Assembly: GCA_039619475.1 (NCBI GenBank)
Contig: CM077116.1
Coordinates: 279,511,258-279,575,257 of the forward strand
From: Icerya purchasi
Taxonomy: Eukaryota; Arthropoda; Insecta; Hemiptera; Monophlebidae
Length of the DNA: 64,000 nucleotides
Direction of reading: 5' to 3'
Below, piece after piece: positions 1-10,250 of the stretch. A model generated the notes under the pieces. The model was not told the DNA's origin and ran no database searches. It saw only the letters and a list, made by a program, of their open reading frames with translations. A program made the translations under genes and the position numbers. Within the stretch, counting starts at the first letter, position 1, and the number at the start of each line of letters is the position of its first letter.

Positions 1-1492
1 CTTTACTGCAACGAGTGAACGGTTTTCAACTGAAAGGATTCTGTTTGTCAGCACAAATCCGTATGCGAATTTCGACAATAATAGTTTATCTTCAGATTTT
101 TCTCTACGCTTCTCGCTCATTTTCATCTGCGCAGAAGAGCGCGGTCTTTGCGACAAATTTGGACGAATATGTCCCCAGTTTATGACGATTCTTGAGAGAA
201 TATAGACAAAGTGATTTTATCTCTTAAAAAAAGCGGCTCTCAGTTTAGAGTGTTATTTATAAATTGCGAAGCTCCCATTTTGCTTTGTTTCAACCTTTTA
301 ATCTGTTGTTTCACAGCTCGTCAAACGATGTGAAAAACTTTAGACTCGATAATAAATACAAAAAGCATTAATAGAAGCTCTACAGCTCAACCACGCGTAC
401 TCTGAAACGGTTTTCATTTAAGCGCTGCCTTCGTGATCCCATCGTCAGCCGGGAACGATTCAGTTCGTTAAGGGGCGAATTTTTATTAAACGTTTTTATC
501 TGCCTTTCTACATCGCGCGCTGGCTACCGGCACATCCCGTCTAGTTCAAAGTTTCGACGAACGCGCGTTCGCAGCCGTCAACTGTGTAGGACTTCTTTGA
601 AAATTAAAAAAATTTCCGCGCCGTTCGGGCGATTTGCCTGGTAATTCCCCGTTCGACGTCCACGGCTTTTCTGAAAAGTGAAAATCGACTCTATCTTCTG
701 CGAAGTTCAATTATGTGATTGAACGACGACCGACAAGACAGGCTTGTTCTCGACGGAGCGGCGAGGTCGGGAAAAGGGGAAATAAATAGTTGGAAAATAA
801 ATGGAGTGTTTCGAATGAGCGAAATGAGAGGCCCACTTAACAGTGCCAGAATTCACCGTGTTTCGTGGAGGTGTACATTTTTGCTTTCTGAAACCCCCCA
901 GCTCAGTAAAACCAGTTGCGTCATATTTTCTTGCTTTACGTCGTGTCCCGGTTCTGCTCTTCCACAGTAGTGGCGGTGGAAAACGCTGACAAGTGTACGA
1001 CGCCGTTTGACGGCAGCTTAAAGCTCCATTCAGTCAACAGGTAGACACGCGTTCCCAACACCAGCTATTATTTTTCTTCATCTCCCCGCTAGCCTATTAG
1101 TGAACGGAATATTCTTCCTCGTTATATTTCTTTTTCATTTTCTTCATTGTTTTTTTCCTTTTTCTGCTTCTTTATAAATTACTGCGGTTTAAAATTTTCT
1201 CCTACATTGCGCAAATTGTGTGTGAACGTTTTCATTAACGTGGGTAATTTCAGTTTTATAATTTACCCTAGGTAATCTCGCTAGTAAGCTGACTACGCCG
1301 AGCAGTTCACATTCTCGACATCTGGCTAACATTTGATCACTAATAAAATGCTTTTTTACAAAAAATAAATACCGACTTTAAGGTTTATTATAAGAATTTA
1401 ATAATGCACTAAAAAGTAATAAATAGTTACTCCCGATAAAAAATATATATCAGAGTGATATACCCTTAAAGGTGATATCGTAATTCTTATGC
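1..1492. repeat. Left arm of large inverted duplication
   Basis: This stretch is the reverse complement of 21025-22516. Paired positions always sum to 22517 at the places I checked (1/22516, 721/21796, 1492/21025), so the arms have no net insertion or deletion over 1.49 kb. I count about a dozen substitutions by eye, mostly transitions, giving roughly 99% identity. The arm continues to the left of the window, so its outer end is not visible. Homology continues inward past the LINE at 1504-2151 to about 2262. I recognise no gene in the arm. The longest open frame (719-970) has no ATG start and is closed by a TAG here that reads TCG in the other arm. Confidence 0.93.
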
Positions 1493-2412
1493 ATCAAATT
1501 CATTACATAACCAACTCTATACAATCCCTAATCCTAAAATTAAGATCATCCTCCCACCAAATTACTTTCTTATGGGTGCCAAGCCACACCGGACTTAGGG
1601 GTAATTGCTTAGCTGACATCGCTGCCAAGTCAACACTGTCGTGCCCCATGTCCTGTTCCCCTCCTCTTCCCACCGACATAGTAAAATCTATAAAAATTCT
1701 TGTGCAATCCCAATGGAAGCAAGATTGGCTCACTAGACAATCTTGCTTTCTAAGAGAGATAAAACACGGAATTGACCCTTGGTTCCCTCCTTCTGACCTC
1801 TCCAGAACCCACTTTGTGGCTATGGCAAGATTCCGCATTGGTCATATTTCGCTGACTCATGATCATCTCGTACTTAATTGCGAGCCCCCTTTCGAATGCC
1901 CCTTTTGCTCCCTTCCTCCCTCTCCTACAGTAAAACACCTGCTCCTGGAGTGCCCATCCTTCGCGCTCCAGCGCGCCCAGCACCGGATAGCGTCTTTGTA
2001 GTCGTCTTTGGCCAACTCGCCTTTGAACATTGCAGACACTATTCGGTTTCTTCATGCAACTAACCTATTTCCAACCATTTAACTCTCCGATTGCCATAGT
2101 GTCGTAATAGCTCTGGCAGATGTACACGACACTTAAAAAAAAAAAAAAAAAAAATTCATGTTATAATATCTAGGATCAATTTAATGAACATTTAATGCAG
2201 TTTTTTATTATTCTTTTAATATGAATTTAATTCCAGCTCTAATTAAGGTTTTAATGTTGTATAAGAATTATGATATCACCCTTAAGGTGTTATATCACTC
2301 TGATATATATATTTTATCGGCAGTAATTATTTTTTACTTTTTAGTGCATTTTTAAATTTGTATAATAAACCTTCAAGTATCGGTATGTATTTTTTGTAAA
2401 AAAACATTTTAT
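1342..2412. repeat. Foldback repeat X, complete copy (interrupted by LINE)
   Basis: A long palindromic element. The left half (1342-1495) contains TACCGAC, GTAATAAATAGTTACTCCCG and GGTGATATCGTAATTCTTATG. The right half (about 2263-2412) repeats these in reverse complement, for example ATAAGAATTATGATATCACC and GGTATGTATTTTTTGTA. The centre (2155-2262) is itself an imperfect hairpin around AATTTAATGAACATTTAATG. A LINE sits inside (1504-2151). Compared with the copy at 20895-21175, about 25 bp between two GCA trinucleotides have been lost just before the LINE. Long arms with little coding capacity suggest a foldback-type DNA element or MITE; the superfamily is unknown. Confidence 0.75.
1504..2151 (+). 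mobile_element. 5'-truncated I/R1-type LINE tail with TSD
   Basis: This is the 3' end of a non-LTR retrotransposon. The open frame to 2001 encodes the end of an RNase H domain (WVPSHTGLRGNCLADIAAKS, with the conserved SHxG and N..AD) followed by the C-terminal region of this LINE group (ARFRIGHISLTHDHL, then C-x2-C and a VKHLLLECP stretch). It is followed by a short 3'UTR and a poly(A) tail ending near 2151. The 8-bp target-site duplication AAATTCAT lies at 1496-1503 and 2152-2159. The matching uninterrupted site in the other arm (around 20985-21000) has the sequence once, which confirms the insertion. Reverse transcriptase and endonuclease are absent because of 5' truncation. Confidence 0.9.
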
Positions 2413-2489
2413 TTTTACTTTTTAGTGCATTTTTATTCAATTAAATTAAAACATTTTAATAAGAACAGATATTTCCACGGTGTGAAAAC

Positions 2490-2845
2490 ATCAAAAGCTA
2501 CATTTCCATGGTAATTTGGCAAATTTATAGTAGTATTTTAAGTCAATAAATCTAACCCGACGGCGAAAACAATCACGAACGAAAAACATCCAAAAAGCTT
2601 CAATCTCCCGCATTATTAAGGATAACTCAAAAACTACCGGTCAGATCTTGATCAAATTTTAATGGAACCACATGAGAAACACCACCTTTAAAATAAATGA
2701 AGAATCATCAAAATCGGTCCCTCTAGAAGAAAGTTCTGGGGTAACACACATAAAAAAAATAAATAAAAAAAATAATGGTGAAAAAATAAAATACAGTCGA
2801 ATTGAATACCTCCTCCTTTTTTGAAGTCGGTTAAAAAGATCGAGG
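2490..2845 (+). repeat. Probable dispersed element tail
   Basis: This non-coding stretch includes GAAAGTTCTGGGGTAACACA, an A-rich run, and then GAATACCTCCTCCTTTTTTG and AAGTCGGTTAAAAA. From general familiarity, this closing motif recurs at the ends of dispersed elements in many insect genomes, but I cannot name the family. No second copy is present in this window, so the call rests on recognition only. Confidence 0.4.
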
Positions 2846-3152
2846 TAAATTACACAGAATTATCAACATGCAATGAGCGAAAATTAGTTCCCCGGTGACT
2901 TATTTTAGACATTCGCTGAATTCTTTATTCCTCCCCATTGATGCTATTTCTGTTTATTTCTAGCTGCCTTTAAGGTTAATCACACTTCGTCATTGATATG
3001 TTTTCCTGTAATAGAGTGCTCCCAAAATCATTACTTCCATCTGTAAATTTGATTTGTTGAGAAGTAATTTAAACTTGTCTTATTCTCCATGATTTTGTTC
3101 GTGTTTACGAAATAATTTTTTTTTTTTTTCATTTTTACGCCAATAAATTATG
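2846..3152. other. Non-coding AT-rich spacer
   Basis: I see no open frame with recognisable content. A T-run lies near 3117-3130. Confidence 0.6.
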
Positions 3153-3155
3153 TAA

Positions 3156-3196
<41 letters not shown>
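3153..3196. repeat. (TA)n microsatellite
   Basis: About 20 uninterrupted TA units immediately border the SINE that follows. The other side of the SINE is also a TA tract. Confidence 0.95.
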
Positions 3197-3201
<5 letters not shown>

Positions 3202-3475
3202 AAGCAAGTCCCATATATCATTGATAAGGTATCATTGTGAAGTTAAGATCTTCATAATGTATTAAGCTTAATGAATCTGATGATAATACTGGGGCTAGTT
3301 CCTTTCTCTCGGCCGCCTTTACTTTCTCCCAGATAGTTCTCTGGTATAACTATTTCAATTTCAGATTGGATACATACCTGGGGGTGATTCGGATCCGGAA
3401 CGAGACAAGTATCGATAACCTATGACACCTCTGGTTTAGTAGCCAAGTACCTTAAGCACTCGACTACCGCGCTGT
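3197..3475 (-). repeat. tRNA-derived SINE, copy 1
   Basis: Read on the minus strand, the head is GCGCGGTAGTCGAGTGCTTA, followed by GGCTACTAAACCAGAGG and CTCGTTCCGGATCCGAATC, which resembles a tRNA with A-box-like and B-box-like segments. The body contains ACTATCTGGGAGAAAGT and GAAAGGAACTAGCCCC, and the 3' part ATCTTAACTTCACAATG, ending in GGGACTTGCTTTG. Copies sharing these blocks occur at 10.0, 29.9, 38.4 and 42.9 kb. SINEs are transcribed by RNA polymerase III from the internal promoter and mobilised by a LINE. This copy lies between two (TA)n tracts. Confidence 0.8.
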
Positions 3476-3477
3476 CT

Positions 3478-3521
<44 letters not shown>

Positions 3522-3530
3522 ATATATATT
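3476..3530. repeat. (TA)n/(TG)n microsatellite
   Basis: TA units with a short TATG interruption, adjoining the 5' end of SINE copy 1. Confidence 0.9.
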
Positions 3531-4028
3531 TCCGCTTCTTGTTGCCCGGATGTAGAGATCTTATTTTAGCGTAAGTTTTTGAACTGGGAGTCATTCCAGA
3601 TCCTGCGCTCCCAATTTTGTGTAGACGGTGTCGCGGCAATTTTTATACAGAAATCTGTAACTGCCAAAAACATATCCATGGTTCTATGATTTTTCCGTCT
3701 AAAAAAGTGTACAATTCATTGCAAGTTATCGACTCAGTTTGCACGATATAAAACGCAATTGCAACTATCTTCTTCCATTACGAGTTCTTTAAAATTTGAA
3801 TCGGTTAATTTTTATTCGATCAATTTTTCGGTGTACCTCGCTTTCTTTTTCTATCCACCGTTCCCTGGACGATATGTTTTTACACAGCATTCAAGTGCAT
3901 AATAATTATTAAACTTTAAAAAATAACAGTTTTTATTTTCGAAAAGACAAAATTTAATCTATGGTCGTGAGACGATAAGTGAACAATTAAAAAAAATGTC
4001 CTCTTATTGTTTATGAAGGAACAACACT
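3531..4028. other. Non-coding spacer
   Basis: I see no recognisable feature between the microsatellite and the TSD of the Jockey-type LINE. Confidence 0.6.
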
Positions 4029-4035
4029 TATATAT

Positions 4036-4037
<2 letters not shown>

Positions 4038-4071
<34 letters not shown>

Positions 4072-5728
4072 TTGCACCGGAAAACCATAAGCAATGCTGA
4101 TCACAAGACATGCTTAAAGGGAGTAGAGTGAAAGGGAGGAAAAGGGAATAGGAAACTGGGAACACCAAGGAAAAAGAAATAATTGGAAGGCCGATGATAA
4201 GTCTGGTGACCCCTATGGGACAACAGACTAAGTTTAAGGAAGATCAGACTCTAGTCATGGAGAGATAACATCAGGGGACAGTGATATCTAGTCGGCAATC
4301 CGTATTTACTAGGTGATCGGAAGTGCATCCCGACACCATTTTCTTCGTTTGAAACGTCTGGGCGGATTTCCTGGTACATTTGGTTGATACATACGGCTGA
4401 TGTTCGGATTTGTACTGCACTTCAGCTTGTCGAAAAACTTCCTGTACTGCTCCACATAAATATCTTTTACAAATGGCACTTGCAAATCTGTGTGTAGTGT
4501 TAAGTTCGACACGTATCTTGGCGCGGAAGTAATAATCCGAAGTATCTTTGACTGCTCCCTTTGAATCTTCAATAGATTTGATGTTGCAGTTGTCCCGTAC
4601 AGTTCCAGCCCGTACCTCCAAGTGGGCGCTATCATTGTTAAATATAGTTGACGCTTGACATTTAAGCTCAAGGTCGATTTTCTTCCTATTAATGGATATA
4701 ATAACCTACATCGATTAGAGACTGTTTTCTTAGTCTGAATGACATGATGCCGCCATGTAAGCCGTCTGTCCAAATGCATCCCAAGATAACGAACTGAGTC
4801 AACTTGTGGGATTGTTGAATTACAAATTTTCAAAACAGGACAGGTAACGTGTCTATTCGTAAATGTGACATGCTGGCTTTTAGCTGGGTTAAAACTTATA
4901 CCCCAAAGCCGTGCCCAGTCTGCCATTCGATTTATATGACTCTGAACTGCAGCATTAGCATATACTGAATTTGTGTTTGATGCTAGTATCGCTATGTCAT
5001 CAGCAAATGTGGCGAGCACAGTCTGATTCGATCCAGGCATGTCAGCTGTGTAAACCGAGTATAATACTTTGCCAAGAATGCTCCCTTGCGGGACCGACGA
5101 CTGAATGTTATGTTCTTCCGAGATTGAATCATTAACTCGGACGGTAAATGTTCTACCATTTAAATACGATGTTAACAGCTTGTGCAGGTCAGAAGGAACG
5201 AACTGTTTGAGTTTGTATAGCAACCCTGCGTGCCATACCTTATCGAAAGCCTGGGCAGTGTCGAGGAAGACCGCCGAGCATACTTCATTTCTTTCAAATG
5301 TCGAAGAGATAGCGTCAACCAATCTATGGCATTGTTCAATAGTAGAATGTTCAGAACGGAAGCCAAATTGGTGATCCGGGATTATATGATATTTATTCAA
5401 AATTGGATGTAGACGACTTAAGATAAGCTTTTCGAAGACCTTTGAGAGAGAACAAAGTAAGCTAACTGGTCGGTAGGAGAATACATCTGTTTCAGGTTTT
5501 CCTACTTTACGAACCATTATAATCTCCGATTTCTTCCACATATTTGGAAAATAGCCGATTCTAAGCGAGCTGTTGTATACATAACACAGCAGGATGGCCG
5601 CTTTACGCGGGAAGTGTCGGACAATTTCCGCCGTAATCTTGTCGCATCCAGGAGATTTCCTTAAAGGTGTATTTTGGAGGAGTTCAAAAACCTCTCTCGG
5701 CGCAAATACTTTAGTCCTATTATGAGCC
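4038..5728 (-). mobile_element. Jockey-type LINE, 5'-truncated, with TSD
   Basis: A minus-strand non-LTR retrotransposon. The poly(A) tail appears as the T-run from 4038 to about 4068, the 3'UTR spans roughly 4070-4308, and the reverse-transcriptase frame runs from 4309 to the truncation point. The target-site duplication TATATATAG is perfect at 4029-4037 and 5729-5737, so both ends are exact. The 5' truncation removes the endonuclease. The uninterrupted frame and perfect TSD suggest a comparatively young insertion. Confidence 0.93.
4309..5727 (-). pseudogene. Jockey-type reverse transcriptase, 5'-truncated
   Basis: This frame would copy the element's RNA at a nicked chromosomal target. About 470 codons are open from the truncation point to the stop at 4309. 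Visible in order are SPGCDKIT, YRPVSLLCSLSKVFEKLIL, QFGFRSEHST, motif A FLDTAQAFDKVWH, VPQGSILG, the catalytic box FADDIAILA and the thumb motif YLGMHLDRRLTW. The catalytic aspartates are intact. The C-terminus lacks an RNase H domain, as is usual for Jockey. No start codon belongs to the original protein, because the N-terminal endonuclease half was never inserted. It is therefore a dead-on-arrival copy even though its frame is open. Confidence 0.92.
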
Positions 5729-5737
5729 TATATATAG

Positions 5738-7624
5738 TTATAGAACGATAACTTTAGTCGAGAAACATGTGTTTATTTTTAAACAATTTTCAGAATATTT
5801 CACGAAATGATCAACGTGATACGAACGCTCATCTAGTTACGTACATGTGTTCTTACGATATGTAAGAAGGGAGAAATTCTGAATAAAAAACTTACCGTTT
5901 GCCTGCACGTAGTCGAAAAAACAATGTGCGCATGTCTGAAGCACAACAGTCAAAAAGGAAAATTTTAAAGCTGATGAAAGAAATGAAAGAAAAATAAATC
6001 GAGCAACTCACTGTGTGCAGTAATAGAAAGAGTTTAAATAAAAGAATAAAAACATCAAGCAACTACTGAAAGGCAGGTTTTAAACAGCATACAATCTATC
6101 ATAGCCTGTGACACTAATAGGTTGGAAACATAATTCCATCTTCTATGTTAATTGGGGAGCCATCCTCTTATTGGAACGTTTGAGGGTGTATGGTAGTGAC
6201 AAACATTGATTGGACATGTCGAAGGCTGCAGAATTATTGAGTGCTGTTTGACAGATGTATGGGCAGGATCACACAGGTGGATGGAGTGCAAAAGCTGGGT
6301 GTGACTCTAGCGTTCCCACATCCCCCGATGGTGAATCATGAAATGACTGCATTAGAGAAGTCGCGTATATTCCTTTAAATAACTGCGCAATGGTGACTGC
6401 AAAAATATTAAAGTGCCGGGGCAGTATTGTCAGACTTATGAGTGAAATTAAATATTGGTCGACTGAAATTAACGGAAGAACATGGATGTGGCCTATGTTC
6501 AGAACCATACGCTAATAGAAAAGAAGAAGAGAAGAAGAAAAAGGCTTAGATAACATTTAAATTTACTGGTTGTCTTTCTTTTTTTTTTTAACTAATTAAA
6601 TATTCGTAGCCGAAGCTATCTATAAATTTATTGTTATTGCGACTTCGTTTATTACATTTTGACTGCTGGAGAACATAATTAAATTGTATCTGTTTCATAT
6701 AAAATTTTGTTTCTAGTAAGTTCAATAAGTTTTTGTTACATCGACTATCGCAATTGCTTTGGTGATGATTTTTAGCTGGAATAAGGTTTGTCTTGTTAAT
6801 TAAGAACTCTTACATCCTTCAATTTTGTTGATTTCCCATGAATTTGCATCTTTATTATTAACAGTAGCACTGACGCAGTGTATCCGGAGAATCCGGTTAT
6901 TAAATTTCCTATGATCATCGATTTTACATCTGCGGTGCTGATTTTACTGCGTTCCAGTCGAGTTGCGTAGCGAAAATTAATTTCATTATTTGTTTCTTGC
7001 GTAACATTTTCATAAAATGAGCAGTATACAGAGAGGTTTCGTTCTAAATTTAAAAACAACCGGAGTTCAGACGTTGACTATAGAACTGTTCCACTACTGT
7101 TTAAAAAATTCCATTCAGTATTCTGGTCACATTATATTATCCTTCGTTCTTTCCTGGCCAACATTCCTTTTATTTTTTTATTGAAACTATTTTTCTCCTC
7201 ATTATTAGTGTCTTAAGTTTTCTTCCTCACAGCGTTGCATTTCTTATTTAATCATTGCCTGCTTCCTTCACCTAGTTAGCGTTTTTCCTTTCCTTACATT
7301 TTCCCAGAATTTTTCAGGAGTACTTTTCTGAACGTTCCGTTCAATCTTTTGATTATTCATAATTCGTTAAATCGTATTTCATTTTCATCTCTCTTTGTTG
7401 TTGTTTCTCTTAATTCCTTCCATTGCTGATTCTATTCAAATCGAACTAATTTAATTTTTAAATATTTAAAGCTTTCACAGTGATTACTATCTGTAATAAA
7501 TAATTTTCGGAAACAACTGTGTTTTAAAAGATATTTATTCGCTTAACGTTTCGACCAGCTTAAGCCATCAAGCAAATGCCCCGAAAATTATTTATTATAA
7601 TTTAATTTTTATTTTTAAATATAA
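5738..7624. other. Non-coding stretch with A/G-rich tract
   Basis: I recognise no gene. A GAA-rich tract at about 6516-6545 follows a short non-coding block. The nearby RTE copy at 25085 also ends in a GAA tract, so 6100-6545 could be the tail of a related element, but I see no diagnostic protein match. Around 7529-7560 the phrase TTAACGTTTCGACCAGC looks like part of a dispersed repeat; it is unassigned. Confidence 0.5.
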
Positions 7625-9000
7625 AATGATAATCATCATCATTCGGTTCCAGTCAGTTCTGACCGTTATGACTTGCGAGCTCTCTCCACTGTTTCCGGTC
7701 TTGAGCTGTGTTAATCGCTGTTTGCTACCTGCCCAAATTGACTTCCCAAGCCGTCAGTCCAACGCGTGGATACTCTGCCTCTTTCTCGTGTACTGTGGGC
7801 TTTGCCGAGCAGCAATGTTTTCTCTAGATTTTCACCCGTGCGTCTTACAATATGTTCAAAAAATTGATGGACCCGTCTTCCACATAATCTGTGCAATTCC
7901 TCCGGTTCATCCACCTCCGCCCGTATTGAACGATTTGTTCTTCTTTCCGTCCACGCTATAATTCGTCGCCAAATCCTCATTTCAAACGCATCAATGCGGC
8001 GTTTATCCACTGCTTTTATAGTCCACGTTTCGGCCGCATACAAGGAAATTGGCAGAATCAGCGTTTTTATTAGTTTCTTCTACAAGTTAACAGACACAGC
8101 TTTTTATTACAGGTTAGGCTTTTCAGTCGCATCATTGCAGCCTTACCTAATGCAATTTGTCTTTTTATTTCCGCTGAACATGCACCATCAGCAATAATCA
8201 GCGACCCTAGATAGATGAAAGACTGTACTTTTTCGAAATCTATCAGCAGGTTGGTGTCGCTAAGGACGGATTTACGGTCTATCACCATAATTTCGGTTTT
8301 ATTTACATCGACTAATAGGCCATGTCTTTCGCTAGCTTCTTTGACGCGTTTAATTAACTAGGTCATTTCTTTGCCCGATATCGCCACTAGCGTAGTCTCA
8401 TCAGCGTATCTCAAACTGGAGATCTTCCTGTCACCGATAGAAATTCCGCCGTTCCATTCGCGTAGAGCTTACCTCATAGTATACTCGCCGTAGATATTGA
8501 AGAGTTGAGGCGACAAGATATCTCCTTGTCGAACGCCGCGTTCTGTTTTGAAAGCTGCCGATTCTTCCCCAGCCATTCGGACCGTCATTTCTCTGTTTTC
8601 GTAGAGACTTTTCACCGATGTAATTAGATGTCCAGGTGTGCCCATTTCTGCCTGGATGCGTAGTACGGAGTTCCATCTTACACAATCGAAAGCTTTTGTA
8701 TAGTCAATAAAGCATAATAACGCGCGGATGTTATACTCGCGACATTTTTCTATTATCATTCGTACGTTAAGAATTTGTTCTTATGTTCCGCGTTTAGCAG
8801 AGGAATCAGCTTGTTCCATCGGTATTTATTAAGAAAGGCGTTCAATCGCTCGTTAATAGTATCTCGCTTGGATGTGAAATTAAAGCAATCGTACGGTAAT
8901 TGGGGCATTTCTTAGTATCACCTTTTTTGTGGATTGGTATCAGGGCTGACCCGCACCAATCTTTCGGAATAATCGGTAAATTGCTTGTTCAGTGATAGTT
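7625..9000 (-). pseudogene. RTE-type LINE reverse transcriptase remnant
   Basis: Minus-strand fragments of one RTE-like reverse transcriptase lie in order: KDWCGSALIPIHKKGDTKKC (near 8900-8960), motif A FIDYTKAFDCVRWN and RGVRQGDILSPQLFN (8469-8759), the catalytic box read as RYADETTLVA near 8390-8410, a thumb region with FIYLGSLIIADG (8070-8288), and the C-terminal YAAETWTIKAVDKRRIDAFE (7711-8043). The frame then closes towards an ATGATGATG tail at 7625-7645, a typical RTE-style 3' microsatellite end. The second catalytic aspartate is replaced by glutamate, and at least four frame breaks are present, so the copy is dead. The endonuclease half is absent. Confidence 0.85.
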
Positions 9001-10004
9001 CCGATTTATCCTTTTTATTTAATAATATATTTTTTAAATAATATATTTTTAATATACATGCATATATTAACGACTATCGGGCACAAAAAGGAAGCTTGGT
9101 ATTCATACGCGCATTTTCATTGCATGGTCTTTCCGGCTCAGTAAAATAAAAAGTAAATTAACGGAATTAGCCGACATTCAACGTAATGGAAACTGTCCGT
9201 TTCGGTGTAGGTATTATATAAATCAATGCTATGCACCTGTTAATAGATATATCGACGTTAGCGCTATCGAAAACTATCATTGCGGCCTCCGTCTTAACAA
9301 TTTTTGCAAATGCCTATCAACGCAGAATATTTAATGACATTTAAAGAAGATTCGTAGCAGAACTCTTGATATTCGCAACAGTACGTTATTTTAGCAAACT
9401 GAACGTATTGCTGCTGCAAATGTGAACATGTTTCAGTGACCCTCAAAAAATAAATCAAATTAACAAAAGTCAATTTAAAATCAAACAAGGCGAATCTCTC
9501 TGTGTAAGCTCGAATTTGATTCAAATCGATTTGGCCGTTTTGTAAAAAAAATCCGGCAGAACTTTTTTCCTTTACCGAAAAAAACGTCAGATCATGGATA
9601 TGTCTTGAAATTTATTCTTAAATCGAAGCTACTAGTGATGCATTTAAATTTTAATAGAAAATTAGTTCGCGTAGTAAAAGCTTTTAAATTGTAATAAATC
9701 TTGAAATCGCTTTTTGTACGCTACTCAAATTTTTCATTGACCTCCAGCCATAAGACATGCAACATTTTTCATGTGAGAAGAAGAGGCAATTTACTAAAAA
9801 TTAGTTATATTCTTTGCGGTCTTTTTTTTGTTCTTGATACAACCATCTAGAAGATTCAAAAAACGACACTGTAACTGAGACTCGGACTTCTCTTTAAATA
9901 TGCCGGCAAACTTTTTTTTCTTTTGCGAGACACAACCTACGAATTTACTGCATGCTATTAATGGTTTTTTTTTTTTTTTCGCGTCGCGCAAATCCAAATT
10001 GTGA
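9001..10004. other. Non-coding AT-rich spacer
   Basis: ATATATTTTT-rich sequence near 9010-9060 and a T-run near 9961-9980. I see no gene. Confidence 0.6.
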
Positions 10005-10250
10005 TAACCCTAGTATAGAGTTAAGCTGCTTAACTACCAAACCAGAGGTATCATGTTGGAAGCTGTCTCGTTCCGCATTCAAGTCGCTGTCTCAGTGCTA
10101 TATACCTAATCTAAAATTAAATATCGGATATACCAGAGAAGTCTGGCGAAGTAAAAGCGGCCAACAGAAAGGAACCAGCCGCAGTATTCTCTTCAGGTGC
10201 ATTCGGCACGTTGTGAACCTTAACTTCACAATTCCCAAAGCCTCTAAAGT
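10005..10250 (+). repeat. tRNA-derived SINE, copy 2 (degenerate)
   Basis: Plus strand. The tRNA-like head is decayed (TAAGCTGCTTAACTACCAAA, CCAGAGGTATCATG, CTGTCTCGTTCCGCATTC). The body has TATACCAGAGAAGT and GAAAGGAACCAGCCGC, and the 3' part AACCTTAACTTCACAATTC. Block order matches the minus-strand copies elsewhere in the window. It is the most diverged head of the five. Confidence 0.72.

Noticed and set aside
719..970. Open frame conserved in both inverted arms (also 21496-21798 minus)
   Set aside because: It starts at TTG, ends at different points in the two arms because of TAG versus TCG, and has no recognisable domain. Conservation is explained by the arms being nearly identical.
3197..3475. 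tRNA gene
   Set aside because: The tRNA-like head continues into a shared unrelated body and occurs in several copies, as expected of a SINE and not of a functional tRNA.
4271..4621. Minus-strand 116-residue frame
   Set aside because: It overlaps the Jockey-type reverse transcriptase in another frame and has no motif of its own.
6100..6545. Possible RTE tail ending in a GAA-rich tract
   Set aside because: The tract and a few bases before it resemble the end of the 25-kb RTE, but no coding similarity could be found.
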